Of a stretch of DNA of 64,000 nt, positions 8,720 to 18,700 are shown piece by piece. The DNA is taken from the NCBI RefSeq assembly GCF_001514215.1, contig NZ_KQ948857.1, positions 146,953 through 210,952 of the forward strand, in the 5' to 3' direction. The translations under genes were made by a program, and so were the position numbers. The stretch is from Streptomyces bungoensis (GTDB taxonomy: Bacteria; Actinomycetota; Actinomycetes; Streptomycetales; Streptomycetaceae). The notes beneath the pieces were generated by a model, which saw nothing but the letters and a program-made list of their open reading frames with translations, was not told where the DNA came from and ran no database searches. Numbering within the stretch: the first letter of the stretch is position 1; the number at the start of each line of letters is the position of its first letter.

Positions 8720-9648
8720 AGCCCCACCTTCTTGTAGCGGCGGATCAGGAGGGCGTAGCACGCGGCGATCAGGCCGAGCACGACCAGGACGTACACCGCG
8801 CCCTCGCCGTGGGACGGGCCGACCCCGCCGGGGAAGGAGGAGCGGCCGCCGAAGAAGGCGGACTGCACGCCGTCGATCAGCGTGACGGGGGAGAACAGGC
8901 CGATCCACGGGACGGCACCGGCGCTGCCCTGGGCGTCGGCGATGGCCTGGAGGGTGGAGACCGCGCCGTAGGAGATGGTCAGCACGGCGATCACGGCGGC
9001 GATGCCGAAGCCGCGGCGCGGGGTGACGGCGGCGATGACCAGGCCGATGCCGGCGAACAGCAGCGACAGCAGGGCGACGGAGACCAGCCCCTGGGCGAAC
9101 TCCTCGCTCTGGTGGGCGAAGCCCATCTTGGCGAGCAGCGAGCCCACGTACATCACCAGCAGCGGGGCGCCGGTGAGGATGAGCAGGGCCGAGGCGAGGG
9201 ACGCGAACTTCGCCCGCACGTAGTCGGCGGTCTCGATGGGCCGCGAGAAGTACAGGGGCACGGTCTTGAAGCGCAGGTCGCGCGAGACGGCCTGCGGCGC
9301 CTGCGCGGCGACGTACAGGCTGATCACGGCCTGCGTGACGATCGCGTAGCGGGTGTAGGCGTGCGCCAGCGGCAGTTCGTGCGCCTTGGTGGCGACCGCG
9401 ACGGCGACCATGATGGCCGCGGGCACGCACATCACCGCGAACAGCAGCATCGGCAGCACCTTGGACTTCACCGAGCGGCCGAGGCCGTAGGCGCCGCGCA
9501 GGGATTGCGAGTACAGCGAGCGGCGGGCGTAGGCGCGGCCGAGGCGCGGGCCGTCGTAGCCGCGGTAGCCGATGTCGTGGATGCGGCTCTGGTCACCGCG
9601 CGAAGTCCCCAGGGTGCCCGGGCCGGCCGGGGGATGCTCAACCGCCAT
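8716..9648 (-). CDS. ABC transporter permease (ABC-2 type), first pair
   Basis: 310 aa. A ~60-residue cytoplasmic N-terminus contains IHDIGYRGYDGPRLGR, which recurs in actinobacterial ABC-2 permeases. About six membrane helices follow. RDLRFKTVPLYFSRPIETADYVRAKF is the cytoplasmic coupling region. It overlaps the ATPase gene at 9638-10609 by 11 bp and the next ATPase by 4 bp, so all four genes are translated as a tight operon. Confidence 0.88.
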   Translation of the reverse strand: MAVEHPPAGPGTLGTSRGDQSRIHDIGYRGYDGPRLGRAYARRSLYSQSLRGAYGLGRSVKSKVLPMLLFAVMCVPAAIMVAVAVATKAHELPLAHAYTRYAIVTQAVISLYVAAQAPQAVSRDLRFKTVPLYFSRPIETADYVRAKFASLASALLILTGAPLLVMYVGSLLAKMGFAHQSEEFAQGLVSVALLSLLFAGIGLVIAAVTPRRGFGIAAVIAVLTISYGAVSTLQAIADAQGSAGAVPWIGLFSPVTLIDGVQSAFFGGRSSFPGGVGPSHGEGAVYVLVVLGLIAACYALLIRRYKKVGL

Positions 9649-10609
9649 GTCCGACGGCCTCCTTCCGCTGCTCGTCGCTGCCGGTGAACACCTCGGAGAT
9701 GTGGTGCCGGCGCTGCTCCATGCGGACCAGGCCGAGGCCGAGGTCGGCGACGACGTCGCGCACGAGGTCGTACGTCTCCTCGCCCGCCGCGGTCAGCAGC
9801 AGGATGTGGCCCGCGCCGGGCAGGCCCGCGCCCTCGGCGTGGGTGTCCACCCCGCGCGCGTGGAGGGCCTCGCGGACCGCGCGGGTGCCGTCGGGGTGTT
9901 CGTCGCTGTCGGTGACCTCGATCGCGAGCGTGGTCGTGGTCTGCGTGAAGTCGGTGGTGGAGCTGGACCGCAGCAGCTTGCCGCCGTCGACGACGACCAC
10001 GTGGTCGCAGGTGCGCTCCAGTTCGCCCAGCAGATGGGAGGTGACCAGCACCGAGATGCCGAAGTCGGTGTGGATGCGGCGGATCAGGCCGAGCATCTCG
10101 TCGCGGCCGACCGGGTCGAGGCCGTTGGTCGGCTCGTCCAGGAAGACCAGCTGCGGGTCGTGCACCAGCGCCTGGGCGAGCTTCACCCGCTGCTTCATGC
10201 CGGTGGAGTAGCCGCCGATGGGGCGGTAGCGCTCCTCGTACAGGCCGACGTGGCGCAGGGTGTCCGCGGTGCGCTCGCGGGCGGCGGTGGGCGGCAGGCC
10301 GGACATCCGCGCCATGTGCACGACGAACTCGGTGGCCGAGACGTCGGGCGGCAGGCAGTCGTGCTCCGGCATGTAGCCCACGCGTTCGCGGATGGCGGCG
10401 CCCTCGGTGGCCACGTCCAGGCCGAGCACCCGCGCGCGGCCCTCCGAGGCGGGGGACAGACCCAGCAGGATCTTGATCAGGGTGGACTTGCCGGCGCCGT
10501 TGGCTCCGACGAGTCCCGTCACACCGGGCCCGATGTCCACGGACAACCGGTCGAGCGCGGTCACCCGGGGGAACCGCTTGCTCAGGCTTTCGGTCGCGAT
10601 CACAGTCAC
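9638..10609 (-). CDS. ABC transporter ATP-binding protein, first pair
   Basis: 323 aa from GTG 10609; a second in-frame GTG at 10603 is possible. The longer open frame up to 10780 is not supported because that part is unlike the family. Walker A GANGAGKST, signature YSTGMKQRVKLAQALVHDP and Walker B LVFLDEPTNGLDPVGRDEM are all present. As the first gene of the operon it likely defines the promoter region at 10610-10740. With its permease it is a full exporter of the two-component ABC-2 kind. The second pair may be a paralogue or the other half of a heteromer. Confidence 0.93.
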   Translation of the reverse strand: MTVIATESLSKRFPRVTALDRLSVDIGPGVTGLVGANGAGKSTLIKILLGLSPASEGRARVLGLDVATEGAAIRERVGYMPEHDCLPPDVSATEFVVHMARMSGLPPTAARERTADTLRHVGLYEERYRPIGGYSTGMKQRVKLAQALVHDPQLVFLDEPTNGLDPVGRDEMLGLIRRIHTDFGISVLVTSHLLGELERTCDHVVVVDGGKLLRSSSTTDFTQTTTTLAIEVTDSDEHPDGTRAVREALHARGVDTHAEGAGLPGAGHILLLTAAGEETYDLVRDVVADLGLGLVRMEQRRHHISEVFTGSDEQRKEAVGHGG

Positions 10610-10836
10610 GCCTACGACGGTAGTGATCCGCACCACCCCGGTCGTCAGACCACAGAGCCGTCTTGGCGTCAGACTCGAGTCGTACGGGGCCTTAGGGGAT
10701 CCCCCGCCCAGGGCTTGCCCCCCGTTCCCGGTCGAGCCTGTTGACGCTTCCTCTAACAACTGACAGATTCGCCGGGTCACGTGACGGACGCGTACCGCAG
10801 CCGGCGGCGGCGCGGCAGGACAGCGGAGGCGGAGCG

Positions 10837-12588
10837 ATGCTGAAGGGTGCGCGGGAGCGCCGGGTGCGGACCGGCGGGGTCGAGCTGTGCGTGGCCGAGC
10901 TGGGCGATCCGGCGCGGCCGACGGTGCTGCTGGTGCACGGCTACCCGGACAGCAAGGAGGTGTGGTCCGAGGTGGCCGAACGCCTCGCGGGCCGCTTCCA
11001 CGTGGTGGCGTACGACGTGCGCGGCCACGGCCGCTCGACGGCGCCGCGGCCGCTGCGCGGGGGCTTCACCCTGGCCAAGCTCACGGACGACTTCCTGGCC
11101 GTGGCGGACGCGGTGAGCCCGGACCGGCCGGTGCACCTGGTCGGCCACGACTGGGGTTCGGTGCAGTCCTGGGAGTTCGTCACCGTGGCCCGCACGAAGG
11201 GCCGCATCGCCTCCTTCACGTCGATGTCCGGTCCGTCCCTGGACCACTTCGGGCACTGGATCGACGCGCGCGTGAAGCGCCCGACGCCCCGGCGGGCGGT
11301 CCAGCTGCTGGGGCAGGGCGCCCGCTCCTGGTACGTGTACCTGCTGCACACACCGGCCCTGCCGGAACTGGCCTGGCGCGGCCCGCTCGGCAAGCGCTGG
11401 CCCGCAATCCTCCGGCGCGCCGAGAAGCTCCCCGCCGGGGACTACCCGGCCCCGTCCCTTCCCTCGGACGCGGCGCACGGCGCCTGGCTGTACCGGGACA
11501 ACGTGCGCGCCCGGCTGCGCAGGCCCCGCCCGGACGCGTACGCGCACGCGCCAGTGCAGCTCCTCACGCCCCTGGGCGACCCGTTCCTGTCCGAGCGGCT
11601 CTACGACGGCCTGGAGCAGTGGGTGCCGCAGCTGACCCGCCGGACGCTCCCGGCCGGGCACTGGATCCCGCGCACGCGGCCCGACCGGGTGGCCGCCTGC
11701 GTCGAGGAGTTCGTCACCGCCGTGGAGGGCGGGCGCGCACGGGTGGCGGCCACCGGGCGCCACGCGGACCGGTTCGGCGGCCAGTTGGTACTGGTCACCG
11801 GCGCCGGCGGCGGCATCGGGCGGGCCACGGCGCTGGCGTTCGCGCGGGCCGGCGCGCGCGTGGTCGCCGTCGACCGGGACGCCGCGACCGCCGCGCGCAC
11901 CGCCGAGGAGGCCCGGCTGAGCGGCGCCCCCGAGGCCTGGGCGGAGCCGGCGGACGTCTCGGACGAGCAGGCCATGGAGAAGCTGGCCGAGAAGGTGCAC
12001 CGCACGTACGGCGTGCTGGACGTGCTGGTCAACAACGCGGGTATCGGCATGGCGGGCTCGTTCCTCACCACCACGACCGACGACTGGCGCGCGGTCCTGG
12101 ACGTCAACCTCTGGGGCGTGATCCACGGCTGCCGACTCTTCGGCGCGCGCATGGCCGAACGGGGCCAGGGCGGGCACATCGTCAACATCGCGTCCGCGGC
12201 CGCCTACCAGCCCTCCCGCGCACTGCCCGCCTACAGCACCTCCAAGGCCGCGGTCCTGATGCTCTCCGAGTGCCTGCGCGCCGAACTGGCCGCACAGGAC
12301 ATCGGCGTCACGGCCGTGTGCCCCGGCCTGGTCAACACCGGCATCACCGCCACGGCCCGCTTCACCGGCGTGGACGCCGCCGAGGAGCGCCGCCGGCAGC
12401 AGCGCGCGGCCCGCCTGTACGGCCTGCGCAACTACCCGCCGGAGAAGGTGGCCGCAGCCGTGCTGGACGCGGTGGCCGGCGACAAGGCGGTGGTTCCGGT
12501 GACACCGGAGGCCAAGGGGGCGCACCTGCTGTCCCGCTACCTGCCGGGGGTGCTGCGGCGGATGGCGAAGGTCGAACCGAGGTTGTGA
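10837..12588 (+). CDS. EphD-like fusion: alpha/beta hydrolase plus short-chain dehydrogenase
   Basis: 583 aa from the ATG at 10837 with GGAGGCGGAGCG before it. The N-terminal half is an alpha/beta hydrolase, with VLLVHGYPDSKEVW (oxyanion loop), YDVRGHGRS and the nucleophile region LVGHDWGSVQSWEF, where Asp rather than Ser marks an epoxide-hydrolase type. From about residue 310 a short-chain dehydrogenase follows, with the NAD(P) motif TGAGGGIGRA, NNAG and the active site Tyr-x3-Lys in PAYSTSKAA. The same fusion is known as mycobacterial EphD, which acts on mycolic acid or fatty epoxides. Streptomyces lack mycolates, so the natural substrate here is unknown. Confidence 0.9.
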   Translation: MLKGARERRVRTGGVELCVAELGDPARPTVLLVHGYPDSKEVWSEVAERLAGRFHVVAYDVRGHGRSTAPRPLRGGFTLAKLTDDFLAVADAVSPDRPVHLVGHDWGSVQSWEFVTVARTKGRIASFTSMSGPSLDHFGHWIDARVKRPTPRRAVQLLGQGARSWYVYLLHTPALPELAWRGPLGKRWPAILRRAEKLPAGDYPAPSLPSDAAHGAWLYRDNVRARLRRPRPDAYAHAPVQLLTPLGDPFLSERLYDGLEQWVPQLTRRTLPAGHWIPRTRPDRVAACVEEFVTAVEGGRARVAATGRHADRFGGQLVLVTGAGGGIGRATALAFARAGARVVAVDRDAATAARTAEEARLSGAPEAWAEPADVSDEQAMEKLAEKVHRTYGVLDVLVNNAGIGMAGSFLTTTTDDWRAVLDVNLWGVIHGCRLFGARMAERGQGGHIVNIASAAAYQPSRALPAYSTSKAAVLMLSECLRAELAAQDIGVTAVCPGLVNTGITATARFTGVDAAEERRRQQRAARLYGLRNYPPEKVAAAVLDAVAGDKAVVPVTPEAKGAHLLSRYLPGVLRRMAKVEPRL

Positions 12589-12590
12589 CA

Positions 12591-12651
12591 CAGCAAGTTG
12601 TCCACAGGCACCGCCAACATGCCTGTGGACAACCGCACTTGCTGTGGATCA
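12591..12651. other. long hairpin built from two inverted DnaA boxes
   Basis: Immediately after the fusion gene stop, TTGTCCACAGGCA (12598-12610) is perfectly repeated in inverse at 12620-12632. The outer arms CAGCAAG (12591-12597) and CTTGCTG (12638-12644) also pair. Each inner arm holds an exact DnaA box (TTGTCCACA at 12598-12606 and, inverted, 12624-12632). A third, one-mismatch box lies at 12643-12651. It could be a DnaA-binding site, an end hairpin for the upstream gene, or both. Confidence 0.65.
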
Positions 12652-12707
12652 AACCTCCCGCGGAAAACAACCTGCGTGATCCGCGTCTCGTGCCGCACGC
12701 TGGAGCC

Positions 12708-13280
12708 ATGGACGAAAGACGCACCGTCAAGGTGTCGAAGTACCTCTCCAAGCACCTTCGTCACCAGCCCGAACGCATCGGCCTCCGGCTCGACGCGGGC
12801 GGCTGGGTCGAGATCGACGCGCTGATCGCCGCGGCCGGCGCACACGGCTTCCGGTTCACGCGCGAGGAACTCGACCACGTGGTGGCCGCCAACGACAAGC
12901 AGCGGTTCGCCGTCGACGGCACCCGGATCCGGGCCAGCCAGGGCCACAGCGTCGAGGTCGACCTCGGCCTGCCGCCGGCCACCCCGCCGCCGTTCCTGTA
13001 CCACGGCACGGTCGCCCGCAGCCTGGACGCGATCCGCGCCGGCGGCCTGCGGCCGATGAGCCGGCACGACGTCCACCTGTCGGCCGACCGCGAGACCGCG
13101 ACCCGGGTCGGCGCCCGCCGCGGCCGCCCCGTCGTGCTCACCGTGGACGCCGCGGCCATGCACCGCGACGGCCACGTCTTCCACGTCAGCGCCAACGGCG
13201 TCTGGCTCACCCGGACCGTCCCCGCCCGCTACCTGCGGTTCTCCGAGCCGCACCGGCAGCCGGCCGGACGCCCCTCCTGA
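12708..13280 (+). CDS. kptA: RNA 2'-phosphotransferase (KptA/Tpt1 family)
   Basis: 190 aa from the ATG at 12708. The family removes the 2'-phosphate at spliced RNA junctions by transferring it to NAD+. Visible signatures are KYLSKHLRHQP near the N-terminus (conserved Arg-His), YHGT at about residue 104, HDVHLSADRETATRVG and GVWLTRTVPARYL near the end. This matches the two-lobed family at usual length. Fungi need the enzyme for tRNA splicing; bacteria have no such pathway, so its real task here is unknown (RNA repair, or ADP-ribosylation of RNA ends). It stands alone between the DnaA-box hairpin and an unrelated hypothetical gene. Confidence 0.93.
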   Translation: MDERRTVKVSKYLSKHLRHQPERIGLRLDAGGWVEIDALIAAAGAHGFRFTREELDHVVAANDKQRFAVDGTRIRASQGHSVEVDLGLPPATPPPFLYHGTVARSLDAIRAGGLRPMSRHDVHLSADRETATRVGARRGRPVVLTVDAAAMHRDGHVFHVSANGVWLTRTVPARYLRFSEPHRQPAGRPS

Positions 13281-13308
13281 TCACCGGGCACCCTGCATGA
13301 TCAGGGGC

Positions 13309-13767
13309 ATGGACCACGCGCCCGGACACCTGCCGACCACCGAAGCCGCCGTCACCGCCCTGCGGGCCCTGGCCGCCGCGTACGCGCGCGAGATCGAGGT
13401 GACCCACGACATCGGTGCCGACCGGACCTCCCGCCGCACCGCCGCGGGCGTCGGTGTCACCACGGACCCGGACGGCTCGCTGCCGCACGAGGCGTACGTG
13501 GAGTTCGGCGGTCTGCCCCGGGTCGAGGTGCGGCTCTACCCGGAGGACGACGCGCAGATCACCGTCGAGGGCATTCCCTGCGACGACATCGCGCGCGACG
13601 ACGTCCCCGCCTTCTGCCGCTCCGTCTTCGACGGTCTCGCCCACGTCCGCACGCGCCGCTTCCCGCCCGGTTACCGCCTCGTCGTCCCGCTGCCCGGCGA
13701 CCGGGCGCACACGGAGCGCTTCCCGGTGATCCTGCTCAGTCCGTGGCTCAGCCGGCACCTGCGGTGA
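13309..13767 (+). CDS. conserved hypothetical protein
   Basis: 152 aa from ATG 13309; an in-frame ATG at 13297 would add four residues. It has no signal peptide and no membrane segment. A clear alpha/beta protein with FGGLPRVEVRLYPEDDAQITVEGIP and PPGYRLVVPLPGDRAHTERFP stretches. I do not recognise the family. It lies between kptA and the oxidoreductase gene, same strand, with separate spacing from both. Confidence 0.7.
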   Translation: MDHAPGHLPTTEAAVTALRALAAAYAREIEVTHDIGADRTSRRTAAGVGVTTDPDGSLPHEAYVEFGGLPRVEVRLYPEDDAQITVEGIPCDDIARDDVPAFCRSVFDGLAHVRTRRFPPGYRLVVPLPGDRAHTERFPVILLSPWLSRHLR

Positions 13768-13797
13768 CCGGTTTCGGCCATGTTCCCCGGGCCCCCG

Positions 13798-13803
13798 TAC
13801 GCT
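13798..13803 (+). promoter_or_regulatory. -10-like hexamer before the oxidoreductase start
   Basis: TACGCT lies seven bases before the ATG at 13811, consistent with a leaderless mRNA. Confidence 0.4.
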
Positions 13804-13810
13804 CAGGGGC

Positions 13811-14713
13811 ATGAGTCCGCGTCTGAGCACCGTGATCCTGCCCCACCGCCGCTGGCACGAGGGCGGCCGAGCGGCCTGGGTACGGGCCGAGCAGCTCGGC
13901 TTCCACACCGCGTACACGTACGACCACCTGTCCTGGCGCAGCTTCCGCGACGGCCCCTGGTTCGGTGCCGTGCCGACACTGACCGCCGCCGCTGCCGCCA
14001 CCGACCGGATCCGCCTCGGCACGCTGGTCACCTCGCCGAACTTCCGGCACCCGGTGACCCTCGCCAAGGAACTGATCTCGCTGGACGACGTCTCCGGCGG
14101 CCGGGTCACCCTCGGCATCGGCGCGGGCGGCACCGGCTTCGACGCGAGCGCCCTCGGCCAGGAGCCGTGGACCCCGCGCGAACGCGCCGACCGGTTCGCC
14201 GAGTTCGTGCCCCTGCTCGACCGGCTGCTCACCGAGGACGCGGTGACGTACGAGGGCCGGTACTACTCGGCGCACGAGGCGCGCACCATCCCCGGCTGCG
14301 TCCAGCGGCCCCGGCTGCCGTTCGCGGTGGCCGCCACCGGCCCGCGCGGGCTGAAGCTCGCCGCGCGCCACGGGCAGGCGTGGGTGACGACCGGCGACCC
14401 GAAGCTGTACGAGACCGGTACCCCGGAGCAGTCCGTCGAGGCGCTGCGCGGACAGCTGGCCAAGCTGTCCGAGGCCTGCGCGGCGGCCGGCCGGGACGCG
14501 GCGGAACTCGACAAGGTCCTGCTCACCGGCTTCACCCCGGACCGCGACCGCCCGCTCAGGTCCCTGGACGCCTTCGTGGACTTCGCCGGCCGCCACCAGG
14601 AGCTGGGGTTCACCGAGATCGTGATCCACTGGCCGATCCCGGACTCCGACTTCGCCGCGGACGAGAAGGTCTTCGAGCGGATCGCCCTGGAGACCCGGGC
14701 CCAGCTGGCGTGA
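13811..14713 (+). CDS. LLM-class (luciferase-like, probably F420-dependent) oxidoreductase
   Basis: 300 aa. The fold markers of the luciferase-like barrel are present: LGFHTAYTYDHLSWRSFRDGPWF, ATDRIRLGTLVTSPNFRHPVTLAKELISLDDVSGGRVTLGIGAG, and PRGLKLAARHGQAWVTTG near the phosphate pocket. Actinomycete members of this group usually use coenzyme F420 rather than FMN. The substrate is unknown. The ATG is preceded by TACGCT at a distance typical of leaderless transcripts. It lies 95 bp upstream of a HAD phosphatase gene. Confidence 0.88.
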   Translation: MSPRLSTVILPHRRWHEGGRAAWVRAEQLGFHTAYTYDHLSWRSFRDGPWFGAVPTLTAAAAATDRIRLGTLVTSPNFRHPVTLAKELISLDDVSGGRVTLGIGAGGTGFDASALGQEPWTPRERADRFAEFVPLLDRLLTEDAVTYEGRYYSAHEARTIPGCVQRPRLPFAVAATGPRGLKLAARHGQAWVTTGDPKLYETGTPEQSVEALRGQLAKLSEACAAAGRDAAELDKVLLTGFTPDRDRPLRSLDAFVDFAGRHQELGFTEIVIHWPIPDSDFAADEKVFERIALETRAQLA

Positions 14714-14808
14714 GCACGGGGCGTCCGTCGGCCATTCCCGGCGTTTCCGGGGACTCATATGTGCGGACTCCCGCCCGGGCGTGCGGGCATATGCGCGAGA
14801 ATGACGCG

Positions 14809-15669
14809 GTGACCTCAGCGACCAGACAGCCCGGGACCCCGTCCGCCGCCCTCCGGCCGCGGCTGATCGCCACCGACCTCGACGGCACTCTGCTGCGCGA
14901 CGACAAGTCGGTCTCGCCGAGGACGGTCGCCGCGCTGGCGGCCGCGGAGGAGGCCGGTATCGAGGTCTTCTTCGTCACCGGCCGCCCGGCCCGCTGGATG
15001 GACGTCGTCAGCGAGCACGTCCACGGCCACGGCCTGGCGATCTGCGGAAACGGCGCCGCCGTGGTCGACCTGCACGGCGGCCCCGGCGCCCACCGCTTCG
15101 TCGAGGTGCGCGAGCTGGCCCGCGAGAACGCGCTGGACGCCGTGGAACTGCTGCGCGGCTCGGCGCCCGGCACCGTGTTCGCGGTCGAGCAGACCTACGG
15201 CTTCCACCAGGAGCCGTCCTATCCCAAGCTGCACATGGAGATACCGGACAACCTCCTGCCCGCCGAGGAGCTCCTCGCCCCCGACGGCCCCGACGCCGAC
15301 CAGCCGGTGCTGAAGATCCTCGCCTACCACCCCGAGCTCGACCCGGACGCCTTCCTGACGCTCGCCCGCCTCGCCATCGGCCGGCGGGCCAACGTCACCC
15401 GCTCCAGCCCCAGCGCCCTGCTGGAGATCAGCGGGCCCGGCGTCTCCAAGGCCAGCACGCTCGCCCTGTGCTGCGCCGAACGCGGCATCTCGCACGAGGA
15501 GGTCGTCGCCTTCGGTGACATGCCCAACGACCTCGAGATGCTGACCTGGGCCGGCCGGTCCTACGCGATGGGCAACGCCCACCCGGACGTCCTCGCCGCC
15601 GCCTCCGGCCGCACCGTCGCCAACAACGAGGACGGGGTGGCGATCGTGATCGAGGAACTGCTGGCGTAG
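14809..15669 (+). CDS. HAD-superfamily (Cof-type) phosphatase, second copy
   Basis: 286 aa from the GTG at 14809; ATG 14791 in the same frame would add six residues. GAGAAT lies six bases before the GTG. RLIATDLDGTLLRDDKSVS carries the two catalytic aspartates, and VVAFGDMPNDLEMLTWAG the Mg-binding motif. The Cof-type cap between them includes GFHQEPSYPKLHMEIPDNLLPAEEL. It is a paralogue of the serS-linked phosphatase at 5394-6197. Substrate unknown. Its 3' end faces the cydCD gene convergently. Confidence 0.88.
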   Translation: MTSATRQPGTPSAALRPRLIATDLDGTLLRDDKSVSPRTVAALAAAEEAGIEVFFVTGRPARWMDVVSEHVHGHGLAICGNGAAVVDLHGGPGAHRFVEVRELARENALDAVELLRGSAPGTVFAVEQTYGFHQEPSYPKLHMEIPDNLLPAEELLAPDGPDADQPVLKILAYHPELDPDAFLTLARLAIGRRANVTRSSPSALLEISGPGVSKASTLALCCAERGISHEEVVAFGDMPNDLEMLTWAGRSYAMGNAHPDVLAAASGRTVANNEDGVAIVIEELLA

Positions 15670-15706
15670 CGCTCCCCGCCGCCCGGCCCCGTCCGCCGGG
15701 CTGCGG

Positions 15707-18700
15707 TCACCGCACCGCTGCCGGGACCTCCGCCGCCGCCTCCCGCCGGATCATCGCGCGCAGCGGTCCGTCGACGGCCGCCAGTTCCGCGTAGGGGCCT
15801 CGCTGCACCACCCGGCCGGCCTCCAGGACGACCACCTCGTCGACCGCGTCGAGTCCGGCCAGCCGGTGGGTGATCAGGAGGGTCGTGCGCCCTTCGGTGG
15901 CGGCCAGCAGGTCCGCGGTGAGCGCGTCCGCCGTCGGCAGGTCCAGGTGCTCGGCGGGCTCGTCCAGGACGAGCACCGGGAAGTCGGCGAGGAGCGCGCG
16001 GGCCAGGGCGAGGCGCCGGCCCTGTCCGCCGGACAGCCGGGCGCCGTGCTCGCCGACGAGCGTGTCCAGGCCGTCCGGCAGCCCGTCCACCCAGTCCAGC
16101 AGCCGGGCCCGGCCCAGCGCGTCGCGCAGGTCGTCCTCGGTGGCGTCCTTCCGGGCGAGCAGCAGGTTCTCGCGCACACTGCTGTCGAAAAGGTGCGCGT
16201 CCTGGGCGCACAGCCCGACGAACCGCCGCACGTCGTCCCCGGCCAGCCCGCGGGCGTCCACACCGGCCAGCGTGTACGAACCCGCCTCCGGGTCGAGGAA
16301 CCGCAGCAGCACCTGGGCCAGGGTCGTCTTGCCGGAACCGGACGGCCCGACCACGGCGACCCGGCGCCCCCGCTCCAGCGTGAGGTCCAGCCCGGCGAGC
16401 GCCTCGCGCCGCTGCCCCGGGTGCCGGGCGGCCAGCCCCTTGACGACGACCGGGAACGGCGAGGCGGGCGCCTGCCGGGGCCGCTCCGGCTCCCGGACGG
16501 GTTCGGGGGCGTCCAGCACCTCGTGGACGCGCTCCGCGCTCCGCCGGACCCGCTGCCGGTGGCGCACGGCGAGCGGCAGCCCGAGGACGGCCTCGAAGGC
16601 GGCCAGAGGCGTCAGGACGACCACGGCCATCGTCACGCCGTCCAGCCGGCCCGCGGCCACCGCCTGGGCGCCGAGCAGCGCCGTGGCGGTGACGGTCAGA
16701 CCGGAGACCAGCGCGGTGAGCCCGTCGCCCAGCCCGGTGACCGCGGCCGCGCGGGAGGCGATCCGGGTGAGCGTGCCGTCGGCCTGGCGGGCGGCGTCCG
16801 AACGGGCGGGCAGCGCGCCGGCGACCGTCAGCTCGGCGGTGCCGGTGAGCAGGTCGGTCACCCGGGTCGCGAGCTCGCCTCGGGCGGGCGCCAGCCGTCG
16901 CTCGGTGCGGCGTGCCGCGGCCGCGGTGAGGGCCGGGACACCGGCACCGGCCAGGAGGAGGCCCGCCGCGAGCGCGGCCCCGGCTTCCGGGAGCAGCCAG
17001 GCGGTGAAGGCGACGGAGCCGGTGGAGACGGCTACCGCGACACCCGCGGGCAGCAGCCAGCGCAGCCAGTAGTCCTGGAGCGCGTCCACGTCGGTGACCA
17101 GCCGGGTGAGCAGGTCACCGCGGCGCACCGACCGCAGCCCCGCGGGCGCCAGCCGCTCCAGCCGCCGGTAGACGGCGACCCGGGTGTCGGCCAGCATCCG
17201 CAGCACCGCGTCGTGCGACACCAGCCGCTCGGCGTACCGGAAGACGGCCCGCCCGATACCGAAGGCCCGCGTCGCCGTCACGGCCACCATCAGGTACAGC
17301 ACCGGCGGCTGCTGCGAGGCCCGCGAGATCAGCCAGCCGGAGGTGGCCATGAGCCCGACGGCGCTGCCGAGCGCCAGGCTGCCCAGCAGCAGCGCGAGCA
17401 CGAGCCGCCCGCGCCGGGGACCGGCGAGGTCCCGGACCCGGGCGAGCGGGTTCCGGCGAACCGCCGGGGGCTGCTCCGCCGGGTGATGTCCCGGGTGGCC
17501 GGGGGCGGTGACGGGCGAGTGGTCCAGGGGGCGAGGCTCCTTGGCCGGCCCGGTGCGGGGCGAGGCCGTCGGTGCTTCCGCGCCCTCCAGCCGCACCACC
17601 CGGTCGACCACGTCCAGCAGCGCCGGCCGGTGCACCACCAGCAGCACCGTGCGGCCGGCCGCGAGACGCCGGACGGCGGCCACGACCTCGGCCTCGGTCG
17701 CCCCGTCCAGCGCGGCCGTCGGCTCGTCCAGGAGCAGCACGGGCCGGTCGGCCAGGAAGGCACGGGCCAGTGCCAGGCGCTGCCGCTGTCCCGCCGACAG
17801 CCCGGCGCCGTCCTCGCCGAGCACGGTGCCGGCGCCTTCGGGCAGCGCGTCCACGAACTCCAGCGCGCCCGCGTCCCGCAGCGCCCGGCGTACCGCGGTG
17901 TCGTCCGCGCCGGGCCGGGCCAGCCGTACGTTCTCCGCGATGGTCCCGGCGTACAGGTGCGGCCGCTGCGGCACCCAGGCGATCCTCGACCGCCACTCCT
18001 CCAGGTCCGCGCCGGCGAGATCGGCTCCCCCGACCCGCACCCGGCCCGCACCCGGCCGTACGAATCCCAGCAGCACGTCGAGCAGGGTCGACTTGCCCGC
18101 ACCGCTCGGCCCGACCAGCGCCACGGTCTCGCCGGGCTCGACGGTGAAGGACACGTCGGTGACGGCATCCGCCGACCGGCCCGGGTAGCGGACCGTCACG
18201 CCCTCGAAGGCCACCGGCCCGGCGGGCACCCCTGCGGTCCCGGACACCGGGGCCGGGGTCTCCAGCACGGCGAAGATCTCCTCCGCCGCGGCGAGCCCCT
18301 CAGCCGCCGCGTGGTACTGGGCGCCCACCTGGCGCAGCGGCAGGTACGCCTCCGGCGCCAGCACCAGGACGACCAGCCCGGTGTACAGGTCCATGTCGCC
18401 GTGGACCAGCCGCATGCCAATCGTCACGGCGACCAGTGCGACCGACAGGGTGGCCAGCAACTCCAGGGCCAGTGAGGAGAGAAAGGCGATCCGCAGGGTC
18501 CGCATGGTGGCCTGGCGGTACTCGCCGGTGATCCGGCGGATGGACTCGGCCTGGGCCTTGGCCCGGCCGAACACCTTCAGCGTCGGCAGTCCGGCGACCA
18601 CGTCCAGGAAATGCCCGGACAGCCGGGACAGCAGTCGCCACTGGCGGTCCATCCGCGCCTGGGTGGCCCAGCCGATCAGCATCATGAAGACGGGGATGAG

